Shown here: positions 8,060 through 16,405 of the stretch, piece by piece
Position numbering within the stretch: position 1 is the first letter of the stretch
Layout: each line of letters starts with the position of its first letter
Source of the DNA: DASXRU01 sp039933315
GTDB taxonomy: Bacteria; Acidobacteriota; Blastocatellia; Pyrinomonadales; Pyrinomonadaceae
Assembly (NCBI GenBank): GCA_039933315.1
Contig: JBDTOI010000002.1
Coordinates: 11,677 to 75,676, forward strand
DNA: 64,000 nucleotides
Reading direction: 5' to 3'
Program-made: the position numbers and the translations under genes
Notes under the pieces: generated by a model
The model's input: only the letters and a program-made list of their open reading frames with translations
What the model was told of the DNA's origin: nothing
Database searches by the model: none

Positions 8060-9025
8060 ATGGCTGATTACAAAGGGAAACTTGATGACTGGCAAAAAGC
8101 TGCCCGTCGCAAGGCGCGCGAGTTAGATGAAAAGCTGGATCTAAAAGGCATCGTCGAAGACGGGGCTCGGGCTGCCGGCGAGGCCGCTCGTCGCGGTGCT
8201 GAGACCGTCGCCAGCGGCGCCGATCGGCTGCGTTCCGAAGCAGAGCGTTTGGATCAGGATCAGCAGATCCGCGATAAGGCGCGTCGCGCGGGGGGCGCGG
8301 CATCACGCCACGCGAAAGAAGCCGGAGAAGTCCTGCGCGGCGCCACCGGCGATGCGGGAAAGAAAGCCGGCGAAGTTTTCCAGGGTGCCAAGAAACAGTA
8401 TCAGCGGGCAACAAAAGTTTATGACACAGGCGCGCGCATGACGCGTGCATCCTCAGCTGCCACCACCGCTGCCTTTAAGGCAAAGGATTGGGTCAAACAG
8501 AATCCGGGCAAAGCGGCTGCAGTGTCATTCTCATTGATTCTGGGTGTCCGGATGGGCGCGTCCTTTCCCGGCATCGATGCTGTCCTGCTGGGATCACATC
8601 CACACTGGCTCACGCACTCGGCGCTCCCCGTTTGGGGTTTGAAAAAGGCGAGTGAGAAGTTTGACGCTTATTTGCGCAAGCAGGAGGAACTGATTACAGC
8701 CGGAAAGTTAACTGAGGCTGAACGCGAGCGGGTACAGTTTCAACGGAAGATGGCGAAGTACGTGGGCGCGCCTTTGCTGGGGGCCTTCAGCTGCGCGGCG
8801 GGCGCGGCGATGTTTGCGCAGATTGCGCAGCCCGGGCGGATTGCCGGGTCACCAATCAGCTGGTTGTTGGGTGGCAATCCCTTTCTCGACGGCGTCTGGC
8901 TGTTTGCCAATGGCGTGATCTGTTTCCACCAGGGCTACAAGTTCTTCATGATTGCGCTGGCTGACCAGAAGGAAGTGAATCAGGTGGTGCGAGAGATAAA
9001 AGGTTTGTTGCCTGCCGGTGTCTAA
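8060..9025 (+). CDS. LEA-like helical repeat protein with membrane C-terminus
   Basis: I do not recognise a named family. The first 145 residues are an Ala/Glu/Lys/Arg-rich amphipathic helix with loosely repeated units such as GEAARRGAETVASGADRL and DKARRAGGAASRHAKEAGEV, like late-embryogenesis-abundant or apolipoprotein helices. The C-terminal half has three hydrophobic stretches (about 149-175, 235-260, 275-300), so the protein is probably anchored in the inner membrane with the helix outside it. It follows the diguanylate cyclase by 27 nt and may be co-transcribed. GAGAGG lies upstream of the ATG. Confidence 0.72.
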   Translation: MADYKGKLDDWQKAARRKARELDEKLDLKGIVEDGARAAGEAARRGAETVASGADRLRSEAERLDQDQQIRDKARRAGGAASRHAKEAGEVLRGATGDAGKKAGEVFQGAKKQYQRATKVYDTGARMTRASSAATTAAFKAKDWVKQNPGKAAAVSFSLILGVRMGASFPGIDAVLLGSHPHWLTHSALPVWGLKKASEKFDAYLRKQEELITAGKLTEAERERVQFQRKMAKYVGAPLLGAFSCAAGAAMFAQIAQPGRIAGSPISWLLGGNPFLDGVWLFANGVICFHQGYKFFMIALADQKEVNQVVREIKGLLPAGV

Positions 9026-9044
9026 CCTTAGTGCAGTTCAAGTT

Positions 9045-9130
9045 GAGGTTTCACGCGAAGGCGCAAAGAAAAACACTCAACCCTTTGCGCCTTCTGCTTT
9101 TCTTTTCTTAGCGCCTTTGCGTGAAACCTC
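9045..9130. repeat. Inverted repeat with GAGGTTTCACGC arms
   Basis: The left arm begins GAGGTTTCACGCGAAGGCGC and the right arm ends GCGCCTTTGCGTGAAACCTC; the arms pair almost completely around a CTCAACCCTTTGCGCC centre. Related half-sites occur at 33327 and 45874. The repeat lies 20 nt after the stop of the LEA-like gene, between convergent genes, and could act as a bidirectional terminator or be a mobile miniature repeat. Confidence 0.8.
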
Positions 9131-9164
9131 CTCTAACCCAACCAGCGTCTTTGATTTCAAGAGG

Positions 9165-10211
9165 CTACTTACCCACCGAGACGATCCGTTGAATTATCTT
9201 TGGATCATCCGGCAACAATCCCGACTTCGGCAGCCGGGGTGTTAACTCTAACCAATTGCGGTCCATGGCAAAGACGCGTTTGAAGAGTGGCAGCGATTCG
9301 TCCACGCGGCCCATGTTCACCAGGGCCACCGCGTGCCAATAGATCATCTCCGCATTGTCAGGGACCAGTTTCTCGGCTGCTCCGTATTCCCTTAACGCCC
9401 CTTCATTGTCTTTCTTCTCCACTGCCAGATCGCCGGCGTTCATGTGATTGTAGGCGCGCTGCAACTTAACCAGGCGGCGCAGCTCCTGCAAAGGCTCCGG
9501 ACTATCATCGACCCGGAGGTCGAACAGGCGGTCCTTCCACGACTGACCGGTCGGCTTCCCCGTCACGACGATTAAGGCTGCGGACTGCCGCCCGCGTATA
9601 TCGCCGCCCGCCGCCTGGGCTGCATCGAGGGCGGCCAACATGCGTTCCGCCAAATCGCCTTTCGTCGCTTCAAAGGCTGCCGCCATCGCGGGCCACACTT
9701 TATCGTTCAACATCAGGTTTGCCTGAACCGAATAATCTTTGCCGACGTGATGTCCGGCCGCCTGGATGTCATTTTTGCCGGTCCAGGCATCGACCCGTCC
9801 CTGCGCATCGATCATGGCCACCTGGCGCACTTCGCGACCTTCGTCCGCAGCCAACAAACCCTTCAAGGCCTCGGGGCCACTGCGTCCGCTGCGCATGAGA
9901 TCGAGGCCCAACTTGCCATAAGACGGATCGACGAAAGATTGCGTGGCCACTGCGCCTACTCCGGCTTCCGCCCAGGGCACAATGGGGCCAACCGAAAACC
10001 AGTGGGACTGCACGGCCACGCCGAGTTCACCGGTTGCCGGATCGCGCGCCACAATTGAATAGGTATGCACTGGTCGCAAAGGCCGCCGCAACCCGACGGG
10101 CTCTTGCTCCACGGCTGGGGTAACCTGCGGCGTTCTGTTTTGCGCACTCGAGCTCATGGCAGCGCCGATACATGCTGAGGCTATGAATAGAACAACAATC
10201 AGTTGACGCAT
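9165..10211 (-). CDS. DUF1028-family exported protein with C-terminal TPR-like segment
   Basis: After a signal peptide ending near SSSAQ comes a DUF1028 domain (about 45-260) with the usual HTYSIVARDPATGELGVAVQS opening, GAVATQSFVDPSYG, and NLMLNDKVWPAM. The domain resembles Ntn hydrolases, but no activity is known. The remaining 90 residues contain helical pairs (AYNHMNAGDLAVEKKDNEGAL, AEMIYWHAVALVNMGRVDESL) like tetratricopeptide repeats. The ATG at 10211 is chosen because AGAGGTGA lies just upstream; the longer frame to 10238 would put that site inside the gene. Confidence 0.87.
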   Translation of the reverse strand: MRQLIVVLFIASACIGAAMSSSAQNRTPQVTPAVEQEPVGLRRPLRPVHTYSIVARDPATGELGVAVQSHWFSVGPIVPWAEAGVGAVATQSFVDPSYGKLGLDLMRSGRSGPEALKGLLAADEGREVRQVAMIDAQGRVDAWTGKNDIQAAGHHVGKDYSVQANLMLNDKVWPAMAAAFEATKGDLAERMLAALDAAQAAGGDIRGRQSAALIVVTGKPTGQSWKDRLFDLRVDDSPEPLQELRRLVKLQRAYNHMNAGDLAVEKKDNEGALREYGAAEKLVPDNAEMIYWHAVALVNMGRVDESLPLFKRVFAMDRNWLELTPRLPKSGLLPDDPKIIQRIVSVGK

Positions 10212-10277
10212 GTCTTCACCTCTTTTCTGTAAACGCAAACTTTTAGGTTGCGCCGCAAGCTAACGTCTTGCGTTGCA

Positions 10278-10697
10278 TCAGGAGACAAATGGATAGAGTG
10301 GTGTGTTACGAAAGATCCAGAAGCAGACCACCACAATGAGGAACGTCCAGATATATCTTGCGGGAATGAAAAGCCGCGGTTGCGGACGCCCGGTTAGTGC
10401 ACGTCTGGTGCTCAGAAAAAGCACGAGCAGCAGAAACGGCAGCGTCATTACCATCAAGGGATTGAGTTTGAAAGCAACCAGGGGATGCCCGTGAAGCAAT
10501 TGATGCAGACCGCGCAAGGTGCCACAGCCGGGACATTGAAAGCCGGTTACCATGCGAAAGGGACACGCAGGATAACCGGTTCCATTAGCGGGATTGAAAA
10601 GATAGAGGTACGTCGATCCCAGGGTCAGCACGCACCAGACGGCGGACACCTTCAGACGCTGGTGGAATGTCTCCTCGAAAACCACTGAGAAAAACAA
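10278..10697 (-). CDS. DUF2752 membrane protein
   Basis: A 139-residue protein with the DUF2752 signature: CPFRMVTGFQCPGCGTLRGL, then HGHPLVAFKLNPL, flanked by three transmembrane helices (about 17-33, 81-95, 113-130). The CPGCG motif may bind metal, but the function is unknown. The frame opens with TTG, and an in-frame GTG four codons later is equally possible because neither has a clear ribosome-binding site. It follows the CD225-like gene closely on the same strand, a pairing I recall as common in other bacteria. Confidence 0.82.
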   Translation of the reverse strand: MFFSVVFEETFHQRLKVSAVWCVLTLGSTYLYLFNPANGTGYPACPFRMVTGFQCPGCGTLRGLHQLLHGHPLVAFKLNPLMVMTLPFLLLVLFLSTRRALTGRPQPRLFIPARYIWTFLIVVVCFWIFRNTPLYPFVS

Positions 10698-10716
10698 TCT
10701 GCGGGAGGCGCAATCT

Positions 10717-11022
10717 CTAGCGAGTGCCGCTCATTGCACCCAAACCGCCGAGAATTACCATAAAGATGATGTAAATGGCTATTCCCGCAATGCCGACGCC
10801 GGCGGAAATCATCGCCCACAATTTGGCATTCTTCGATGCCGCCATGGCGCCGGCAATATCTCCCGCCTGAATTTTGCCGTTTACCTGGGCGGCGTAAACG
10901 ATTGAGACCACCCCGGCCGGCAAGCAGCAAAACACGGTAGTCAGAATTGCAAAGACCAGGTAGTTTGGAATATTTGCCGGTGCGCTGTTAGGGGGCGGCG
11001 GCGGGGTCCAGTTTTGCGACAT
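10717..11022 (-). CDS. CD225/dispanin-family small membrane protein
   Basis: A 101-residue protein with a proline-rich N-terminus and two hydrophobic segments. The core NYLVFAILTTVFCCLPAGVV, then YAAQVNGKIQAGDIAGA and KNAKLWAMISAGVG, matches the CD225 (interferon-induced transmembrane protein-like) domain found in many bacteria. The role in bacteria is unknown. The ATG has AGGAGA upstream. The gene sits between a membrane protein of unknown type and DUF2752, all in the same direction with gaps of 19-62 nt, suggesting an operon. Confidence 0.85.
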   Translation of the reverse strand: MSQNWTPPPPPNSAPANIPNYLVFAILTTVFCCLPAGVVSIVYAAQVNGKIQAGDIAGAMAASKNAKLWAMISAGVGIAGIAIYIIFMVILGGLGAMSGTR

Positions 11023-11084
11023 GCGATTCTCCTGTTGTTAGAGTTTGGAAAAACCACCAAGTTAACTGTTGGTCTTTTGGGAAA

Positions 11085-11573
11085 TTAAAGTCCGGCGCCG
11101 AAACTGCCCGGCTGTCCGGCGTCAAAGGCCGGTGGTGGCGGGGGCGGTGCATCAGGGCCGCCCTTTCGTTTTTCAAACAGCGGCACTGCTATCAGACCAC
11201 CCAGGGTCGAAAGACCGATAGCAAACACAGCACCGAGTAAAGTGCCGATTATTATCAGCATCATGCCGGTAACGGGAAGCTTCATGTTCATCCGCTCAAG
11301 TTGTTCCTCGAGCCCCATGTTTGCGGCCAGGGCGAAACTTAGCGGTATGCCGATGACGATCCGCACTGCAGCCTGCACCACTCCCGCCATGGCGCCAAGT
11401 ATTGCGCCCTCACCAACCGTTACGGGCACCGGCGCCTTGGGAATGTAAAGAAAACCCGCTAGCACTCCACCACCGATAGACCAGAGGCAACTGCAGGTAG
11501 CAACAATGGGAATAACCGAAAGGATGCCAGCCACAAGCCCACCGATTAACGCCGGCTTTAGTTTCTCGTTCAT
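11085..11573 (-). CDS. Four-helix membrane protein of unknown function
   Basis: A 162-residue protein with about four hydrophobic stretches (7-24, 29-45, 58-82, 101-130) and a glycine/proline-rich cytoplasmic-type tail containing seven consecutive prolines. I do not recognise the family with confidence. It heads a run of three small membrane-protein genes (this, CD225, DUF2752), so a shared membrane role is plausible. Confidence 0.7.
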   Translation of the reverse strand: MNEKLKPALIGGLVAGILSVIPIVATCSCLWSIGGGVLAGFLYIPKAPVPVTVGEGAILGAMAGVVQAAVRIVIGIPLSFALAANMGLEEQLERMNMKLPVTGMMLIIIGTLLGAVFAIGLSTLGGLIAVPLFEKRKGGPDAPPPPPPAFDAGQPGSFGAGL

Positions 11574-11741
11574 CTGTTTTTACGCGTTCCCAGAAAAATG
11601 ACAGGACTCAACAAGCAGTTGCGAACTGACTGCGGATAGCGGTGCATAACTAACAAAGCAGCACGAAATTGTCAATAAGATTAATCAATTTAACGGGTTG
11701 CGTGCGTGTTCCATTCGCTCCGTAACCATTACAGCCAGTGC

Positions 11742-13676
11742 TTATGGTGATTGATAGCGGCGAATGATCTGTGCCGTCGTCCTGATCAGCCAGTAGAGGG
11801 TCACGGCAACCAACACAAAAAGCACCGACTGAATGACCAGCACATACCGGTATTCGGTATGTAAAAAGGATTGCGCACTTAAGTAGTAGAGGGGAATAGC
11901 CAGCAGAACAACTATGGTACGGGCGCCGCCTCGCGCCGTCAGCAAGACGGCGCCAATAACAGCGAGGGGGATCATCCAGGCAGTGATAAAAAACATCTGC
12001 AAGCCGTTAAGGAATATGCGCACGTACTTCGTCCAAAGCGCCGAGGCGGGTCCCAGGCGGAAAAGCTCGGTCCGGCCAATTTCTACCACGGTCGGCGCCG
12101 GTCGCCGGTCTTCATTGCTTACTACCAGGCGCACGCTGCCGGTGTCGCGGCTAACAAAAGGAATTCGCACTGTAGCTGTCTGGCGGTTAGACCCCGGAAT
12201 TAGTTCCAGCGGGTGAAATACCGGCGTTGATCCGAACACCTGTGTCTGGTCCAGACTGGTAATGCGGAAGACGATACTTCCCTGTTCCACTTTAATCGGG
12301 ATACGGAATAAATAATCGCTATGTTTCTCAACGCGGATGGGAAGTGAAACGATTTGATTGCCGGCTTGAAGGTTGGGTGCCTCTATCAGCAGGGACTGCC
12401 CGTCGACCGCCAGGGAGATTTTTGCGGTTGTTTGTGGGCCCGTTACCACCGCCATGAAATCGGATGGCTTGTTTGCCCAAACCAGCTGCTTCTGGCCGGT
12501 AAGATTCAGTGGGTGAGTAACGGCCGGCGCCGTAGAGAGAATGTGCACCCTCTCCAACTTCAACATGGAAAAGGCACGTCGTATAACCACGCCGGCGAAC
12601 CAGACTGGGTGTGAGCGAATTACTGAGAGTCCGCGCCTGGTCCGATCATGATCGCGCTCCGCCCCGTTTCCTCCAAAAAGCGAGCTGCCGTAATCAGGAC
12701 GGTTGTAGAGCTGGGCCTCGGTAGATACGGTTTCGATGTCGGTCGTGGGCAGGCCGAATCGTTTTTCCCGGTCATAGTCACTGATGCCGACGTTTAGCAT
12801 TTGCCCTGTCCCCAGCGAGAGGGGAATAAAATGATGAAACACAACCAGGTTGCGAATGGTGATGGGGGAGATCACGATAATGGTTGCGCCGACCAGGGCG
12901 GCGGCGAAACTCCAGCGCTTGCCGCGATCCAGGATGACCAGCAGCAACAGCGCCAGAAAGGGCGCCAGCAGGAGTGCGTTCGATCTAATCCAGCATGAAA
13001 CTCCGATACACACACCGACGGCTACCGCCGCGCGAAAGCTACCTTTCTTTGCCGTTCGAATAAGGAAAAAGAGCGCGAGCAAAATGGGAAGGGTCGCTAG
13101 CGAATCCGGTATCAGCAGGAGAGAATAGTAAGCGAGCTGGGGTGACAGAGCGGCGAGCACGCCTGCGATAGCCGCCGCCTTTACCGGCAACAACTCGGCC
13201 GCAATAAAGAAGAGCAGGATAGCTCCCGCCGCGTCGCAAATTATCTGAAACAGCCGCATAGATGTGTCTGACTCGCTAAACAACCCAAAGACTGCGGCCA
13301 TAGTGATGGGATAACCCGGAGGGTATGTCAGAATATTTGCGTCACCTGGCGGCGCGGGACCTTTGACGAAGGTGGCGAGATCTCCCTGGAGCAAGTAAGC
13401 GGCGTTAGACTTGTGGTGCTCGACCATGCCCGCAAAAACCCTGGAGAAAACCGGGCGATTGTCTTGCCAGTGTAAAAGTCTGACACCAATCGACAGGATC
13501 AGGATCCCCAGACAAATCAGGATCGTGCGGTGGCGCAACCTTCTGGATTTTAAGGCTTCCGATTGACGGTCAAGGCCTAAAGAAATTCCTATGGGCCAAA
13601 GCTGTCTTAGAGTTTGACTAGATAAGGGCAAGAAGGTAGTTTCCACTCTTTCCGGCGGATCAATTGCACCTGACAT
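11742..13676 (-). CDS. ArnT/GT39-like membrane glycosyltransferase
   Basis: A 644-residue protein with about ten transmembrane helices and the layout of dolichyl-phosphate-mannose/ArnT-like (GT-C) enzymes: a first helix, a periplasmic loop with HKSNAAYLLQGDL and the acidic and YPPGYP motif, then alternating hydrophobic helices. Such enzymes transfer sugars from polyprenyl-phosphate carriers to lipids, proteins or glycans outside the inner membrane. A soluble beta-rich insert (about 400-560) sits before the last helices. The ATG at 13676 is preferred to an in-frame TTG at 13691. No catalytic residue was tested, so the acceptor is unknown. Confidence 0.82.
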   Translation of the reverse strand: MSGAIDPPERVETTFLPLSSQTLRQLWPIGISLGLDRQSEALKSRRLRHRTILICLGILILSIGVRLLHWQDNRPVFSRVFAGMVEHHKSNAAYLLQGDLATFVKGPAPPGDANILTYPPGYPITMAAVFGLFSESDTSMRLFQIICDAAGAILLFFIAAELLPVKAAAIAGVLAALSPQLAYYSLLLIPDSLATLPILLALFFLIRTAKKGSFRAAVAVGVCIGVSCWIRSNALLLAPFLALLLLVILDRGKRWSFAAALVGATIIVISPITIRNLVVFHHFIPLSLGTGQMLNVGISDYDREKRFGLPTTDIETVSTEAQLYNRPDYGSSLFGGNGAERDHDRTRRGLSVIRSHPVWFAGVVIRRAFSMLKLERVHILSTAPAVTHPLNLTGQKQLVWANKPSDFMAVVTGPQTTAKISLAVDGQSLLIEAPNLQAGNQIVSLPIRVEKHSDYLFRIPIKVEQGSIVFRITSLDQTQVFGSTPVFHPLELIPGSNRQTATVRIPFVSRDTGSVRLVVSNEDRRPAPTVVEIGRTELFRLGPASALWTKYVRIFLNGLQMFFITAWMIPLAVIGAVLLTARGGARTIVVLLAIPLYYLSAQSFLHTEYRYVLVIQSVLFVLVAVTLYWLIRTTAQIIRRYQSP

Positions 13677-13760
13677 CAGGCGCGGGTGCAAATGGATTGT
13701 CGAGTCGGCATGCTAACAAAACCAAGTTTGAGTTGCACGCTAATGACGAAGCAGTGACCG

Positions 13761-13923
13761 ATCTCATTAACACCCGGTTTCAACCGGGTGTCGGTGGTTA
13801 CATTTTGAGTTTGAACCGTTTCAACGGTTTCTAATTCGCCGGGCAGCGGGTAAACCGTTGAAACGGTTTCAGGTATCAGGATAGGTTGCGCATCACCCGG
13901 TTGAAACCGGGTGTTAATGAGAT
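13761..13923. repeat. Nested inverted repeat, CACCCGGTT family, copy 1
   Basis: The outer arms are ATCTCATTAACACCCGG at the left and the mirror image at the right, each carrying its own hairpin (CACCCGGTTTCAACCGGGTG and CACCCGGTTGAAACCGGGTG). Inside lie two more palindromes, AACCGTTTCAACGGTT and AACCGTTGAAACGGTT, also mirror images. A second copy with the same order is at 33112-33272. The element fills the gap between divergent genes 11742 and 13962. Confidence 0.92.
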
Positions 13924-13961
13924 TAAGAGCTGTTAGCATTCATGGCGAGTACTAGATAAAT

Positions 13962-16118
13962 ATGAAACAGGTGATCCAGGATCTCCGGACCCACGACTTA
14001 AGAGTCGCAGACGTGCCCCCGCCGGTAGCGCAAAGAGGGCGCGTGCTGGTGCGTACAGCCGCGTCGCTGATCAGCGCGGGCACCGAGCGCATGACCGTAG
14101 AGATGGGAAATCGCAGCCTTCTGGGCAAAGCGCGAGAGCGCCCCGATCTGGTCAAGCAGGTGATTCATAAAGCCCAGACCGAAGGAGTACTCAATACTTT
14201 GAATGCGGTGCGGGCGAAACTCGATTCCGTCACGCCGCTTGGCTACAGCGCGTCAGGAATAGTTATCGGCGCCGGCGAGGATGTGACGGAGTTTCGCCCC
14301 GGCGATCGAGTAGCTTGCGCGGGTGCGGGCTACGCCTCGCATGCGGAAGTGCTTTCCGTTCCCAGAAACCTGTGCGTACGTTTGCCAGAGAATGTTGATT
14401 TTGCCCGCGGAGCTTTCGGCACGCTGGGGGCGATTGCTTTGCAGGGTTTACGGCTCGCAAGTCCCACCCTGGGAGAATCTTGCGTGGTCATCGGGTTAGG
14501 CCTGGTGGGACAGTTGACAGTGCAACTATTGAAAGCCAACGGCTGCCGCGTTTTTGGGATTGATCTCGACAAACAGAGAATCGAGCTGGCGCGACAGCTG
14601 GGGGCGGACGACGGATGCGCGCCCGACAACGATGCTGAACGACGAGCGCTGGAGTGGTCGCGCGGGCGCGGCGCCGATGCCGTGCTGATAACCGCAGCCA
14701 CTTCTTCGAATCAACCGGTTGAGCTGGCAGGCGCAGTGTCTCGTCTCAAAGGACGGGTCGTCGCCGTTGGTTTGGTTGGTCTCGATATACCGCGCGACAT
14801 CTACTATCACAAAGAACTTACGTTGAACATCTCCATGTCGTACGGGCCCGGACGTTATGACGCGGAATACGAAGAGCGCGGTCACGACTATCCCTTTGCC
14901 TACGTGCGCTGGACGGAAGGGCGCAACCTCGAAGCGTTTCTTGATCTGGTGGCGGCCGGCAATATTAGGGTTGAGAGTTTGATCACCCACCGCTTTTCCA
15001 TTGCCGACGCCGAGCGCGCCTACCAGTTGATTACCGGTGAAGTAAAAGAGCCTTACCTGGGCGTGTTGCTTGAATACGATACCGAACGTGCACTTGAGAC
15101 ACGACTGAGCCTGCCCGACGGCCAGAAGAACTCCGCAGCAGGGGAGCAGGGCGTCACCATTGGTCTGATTGGGGCGGGGAGTTATGCAAAGAAATTCCTG
15201 CTTCCGAATTTCAAAGCGGCGGGCGCGCGATTTCAAACCATCGCCACTGCCTCTGGTCTTTCGGCGCGCGAAGTCGGCGAGAAATACGGATTTCGTTTCT
15301 GTGTCTCAGGCGCTGCTGAAGTGCTGGACGATGAAGACGTGAATTTGATCGTCATCGCCACGCGGCACGACACTCATGCAGAGCTGGCCCGGCGCGCACT
15401 CGAACGGGGGCGACATGTCTTCGTAGAGAAACCCCTCGCGCTAAACGATGAAGAGCTGGAGAGCGTGCTGGCTGCCGCCGCGCAATCAGATCGGCGCCTG
15501 ATGGCGGGATTCAATCGCCGGTTTTCACCATTGGCCCGCGCAGCTAAAGACTTTTTCCAGGACGCGGGCGCGCCCCTTTCAATTAACTACCGCGTCAATG
15601 CGGGCCGCATTCCCCACGAGCATTGGATACAGGATCCGCGCGAAGGTGGCGGCCGCATCATAGGCGAAGTGTGTCACTTCATTGACCTGATGCAGTTCCT
15701 TACCGGAGCGGTTACTACACGAGTCTATGCGGAAGCGATCGCCGGCCGCAACCACGAAATGGTTAACGAAGACTCAGTTTTTATCACGCTGCGTTTCGCT
15801 GACGGATCGAATGGCTCGATCGCTTACCTGGCCGAAGGCGACAAAACACTTCCCAAGGAGCGGATAGAAGTCTTCGGCGCGGGCAAGTCGTTCGTGATCG
15901 ATGACTTTCGCAGCGCCACCTTACACAGCAGTGGGAAAGAGAAAACTGTAAAGCTGCGGGGTCAGGACAAGGGACAGGCCAATGAAGTGCGCGAGGTCTG
16001 CCGGGTTGTTCTGAAAGGTGGATCGGCGCCGATTGCTTTGGACGATCTAGCCGCGACTACCCGCGCTACGTTTCGAATTCTGGAATCCCTGCGTACTAGT
16101 TTGCCAGTCGAGGTATGA
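13962..16118 (+). CDS. Fused MDR alcohol-dehydrogenase-like / Gfo-Idh-MocA oxidoreductase
   Basis: A 718-residue two-domain protein. Residues 1-370 are a medium-chain dehydrogenase: GYSASGIVIGAG, GDRVACAGAGYASHAEV, and the nucleotide-binding CVVIGLGLVGQLTVQLLKA. Residues about 393-700 are a Gfo/Idh/MocA domain: TIGLIGAGSYAKKFLLPNF for NAD(P) binding and HVFVEKPLALNDEEL with the EKP motif. This fused family is usually found in surface-polysaccharide clusters and its reaction is unsettled; oxidation or reduction of a nucleotide sugar is an inference. It reads toward asnB, which is on the opposite strand. Confidence 0.9.
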   Translation: MKQVIQDLRTHDLRVADVPPPVAQRGRVLVRTAASLISAGTERMTVEMGNRSLLGKARERPDLVKQVIHKAQTEGVLNTLNAVRAKLDSVTPLGYSASGIVIGAGEDVTEFRPGDRVACAGAGYASHAEVLSVPRNLCVRLPENVDFARGAFGTLGAIALQGLRLASPTLGESCVVIGLGLVGQLTVQLLKANGCRVFGIDLDKQRIELARQLGADDGCAPDNDAERRALEWSRGRGADAVLITAATSSNQPVELAGAVSRLKGRVVAVGLVGLDIPRDIYYHKELTLNISMSYGPGRYDAEYEERGHDYPFAYVRWTEGRNLEAFLDLVAAGNIRVESLITHRFSIADAERAYQLITGEVKEPYLGVLLEYDTERALETRLSLPDGQKNSAAGEQGVTIGLIGAGSYAKKFLLPNFKAAGARFQTIATASGLSAREVGEKYGFRFCVSGAAEVLDDEDVNLIVIATRHDTHAELARRALERGRHVFVEKPLALNDEELESVLAAAAQSDRRLMAGFNRRFSPLARAAKDFFQDAGAPLSINYRVNAGRIPHEHWIQDPREGGGRIIGEVCHFIDLMQFLTGAVTTRVYAEAIAGRNHEMVNEDSVFITLRFADGSNGSIAYLAEGDKTLPKERIEVFGAGKSFVIDDFRSATLHSSGKEKTVKLRGQDKGQANEVREVCRVVLKGGSAPIALDDLAATTRATFRILESLRTSLPVEV

Positions 16119-16169
16119 CCTGGTCGCAGCTCTGCGGTCCAGGCGCGGTTTTATTCTGACTGAAGCCGG

Positions 16170-16400
16170 GAACCGCAAAGCGGTTCTGCCCTCCAGCCCA
16201 GGGTTGCCGCTTCGGCTACCCTGGGTACACGTTTGAAATGCCTAATCAACCCCAACCGGGTTGTGTCAATTTCATAATGGGCATTCCATCCAACGAACGT
16301 CGACACAACCCCCTTGGGGTTGAAAACGTTTGCGTGCATCGTTTCCCAGGGTAGCCGAAGCGGCAACCCTGGGCTGGAGGGCACAACCCCGTTGGGGTTG
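16170..16400. repeat. Nested inverted repeat, CCCAGGGTTGCC family
   Basis: Mirror-image outer arms at 16188-16224 and 16345-16382 start GCCCTCCAGCCCAGGG and each folds on itself (CCCAGGGTTGCCGCTTCGG then CTACCCTGGG). Inside are CAACCCCAACCGGGTTGTG and ACACAACCCCCTTGGGGTTG, again mirror-like. Outside sit smaller palindromes GAACCGCAAAGCGGTTC and CAACCCCGTTGGGGTTG. It lies between the convergent ends of the fused oxidoreductase and asnB. The CCCAGGGTT core recurs in the family at 31061. Confidence 0.88.
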
Positions 16401-16405
16401 GATCC

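Noticed and set aside
14526..15236. A 236-codon minus-strand frame
   Set aside because: Antisense to the fused oxidoreductase, whose motifs are complete; shadow frame.
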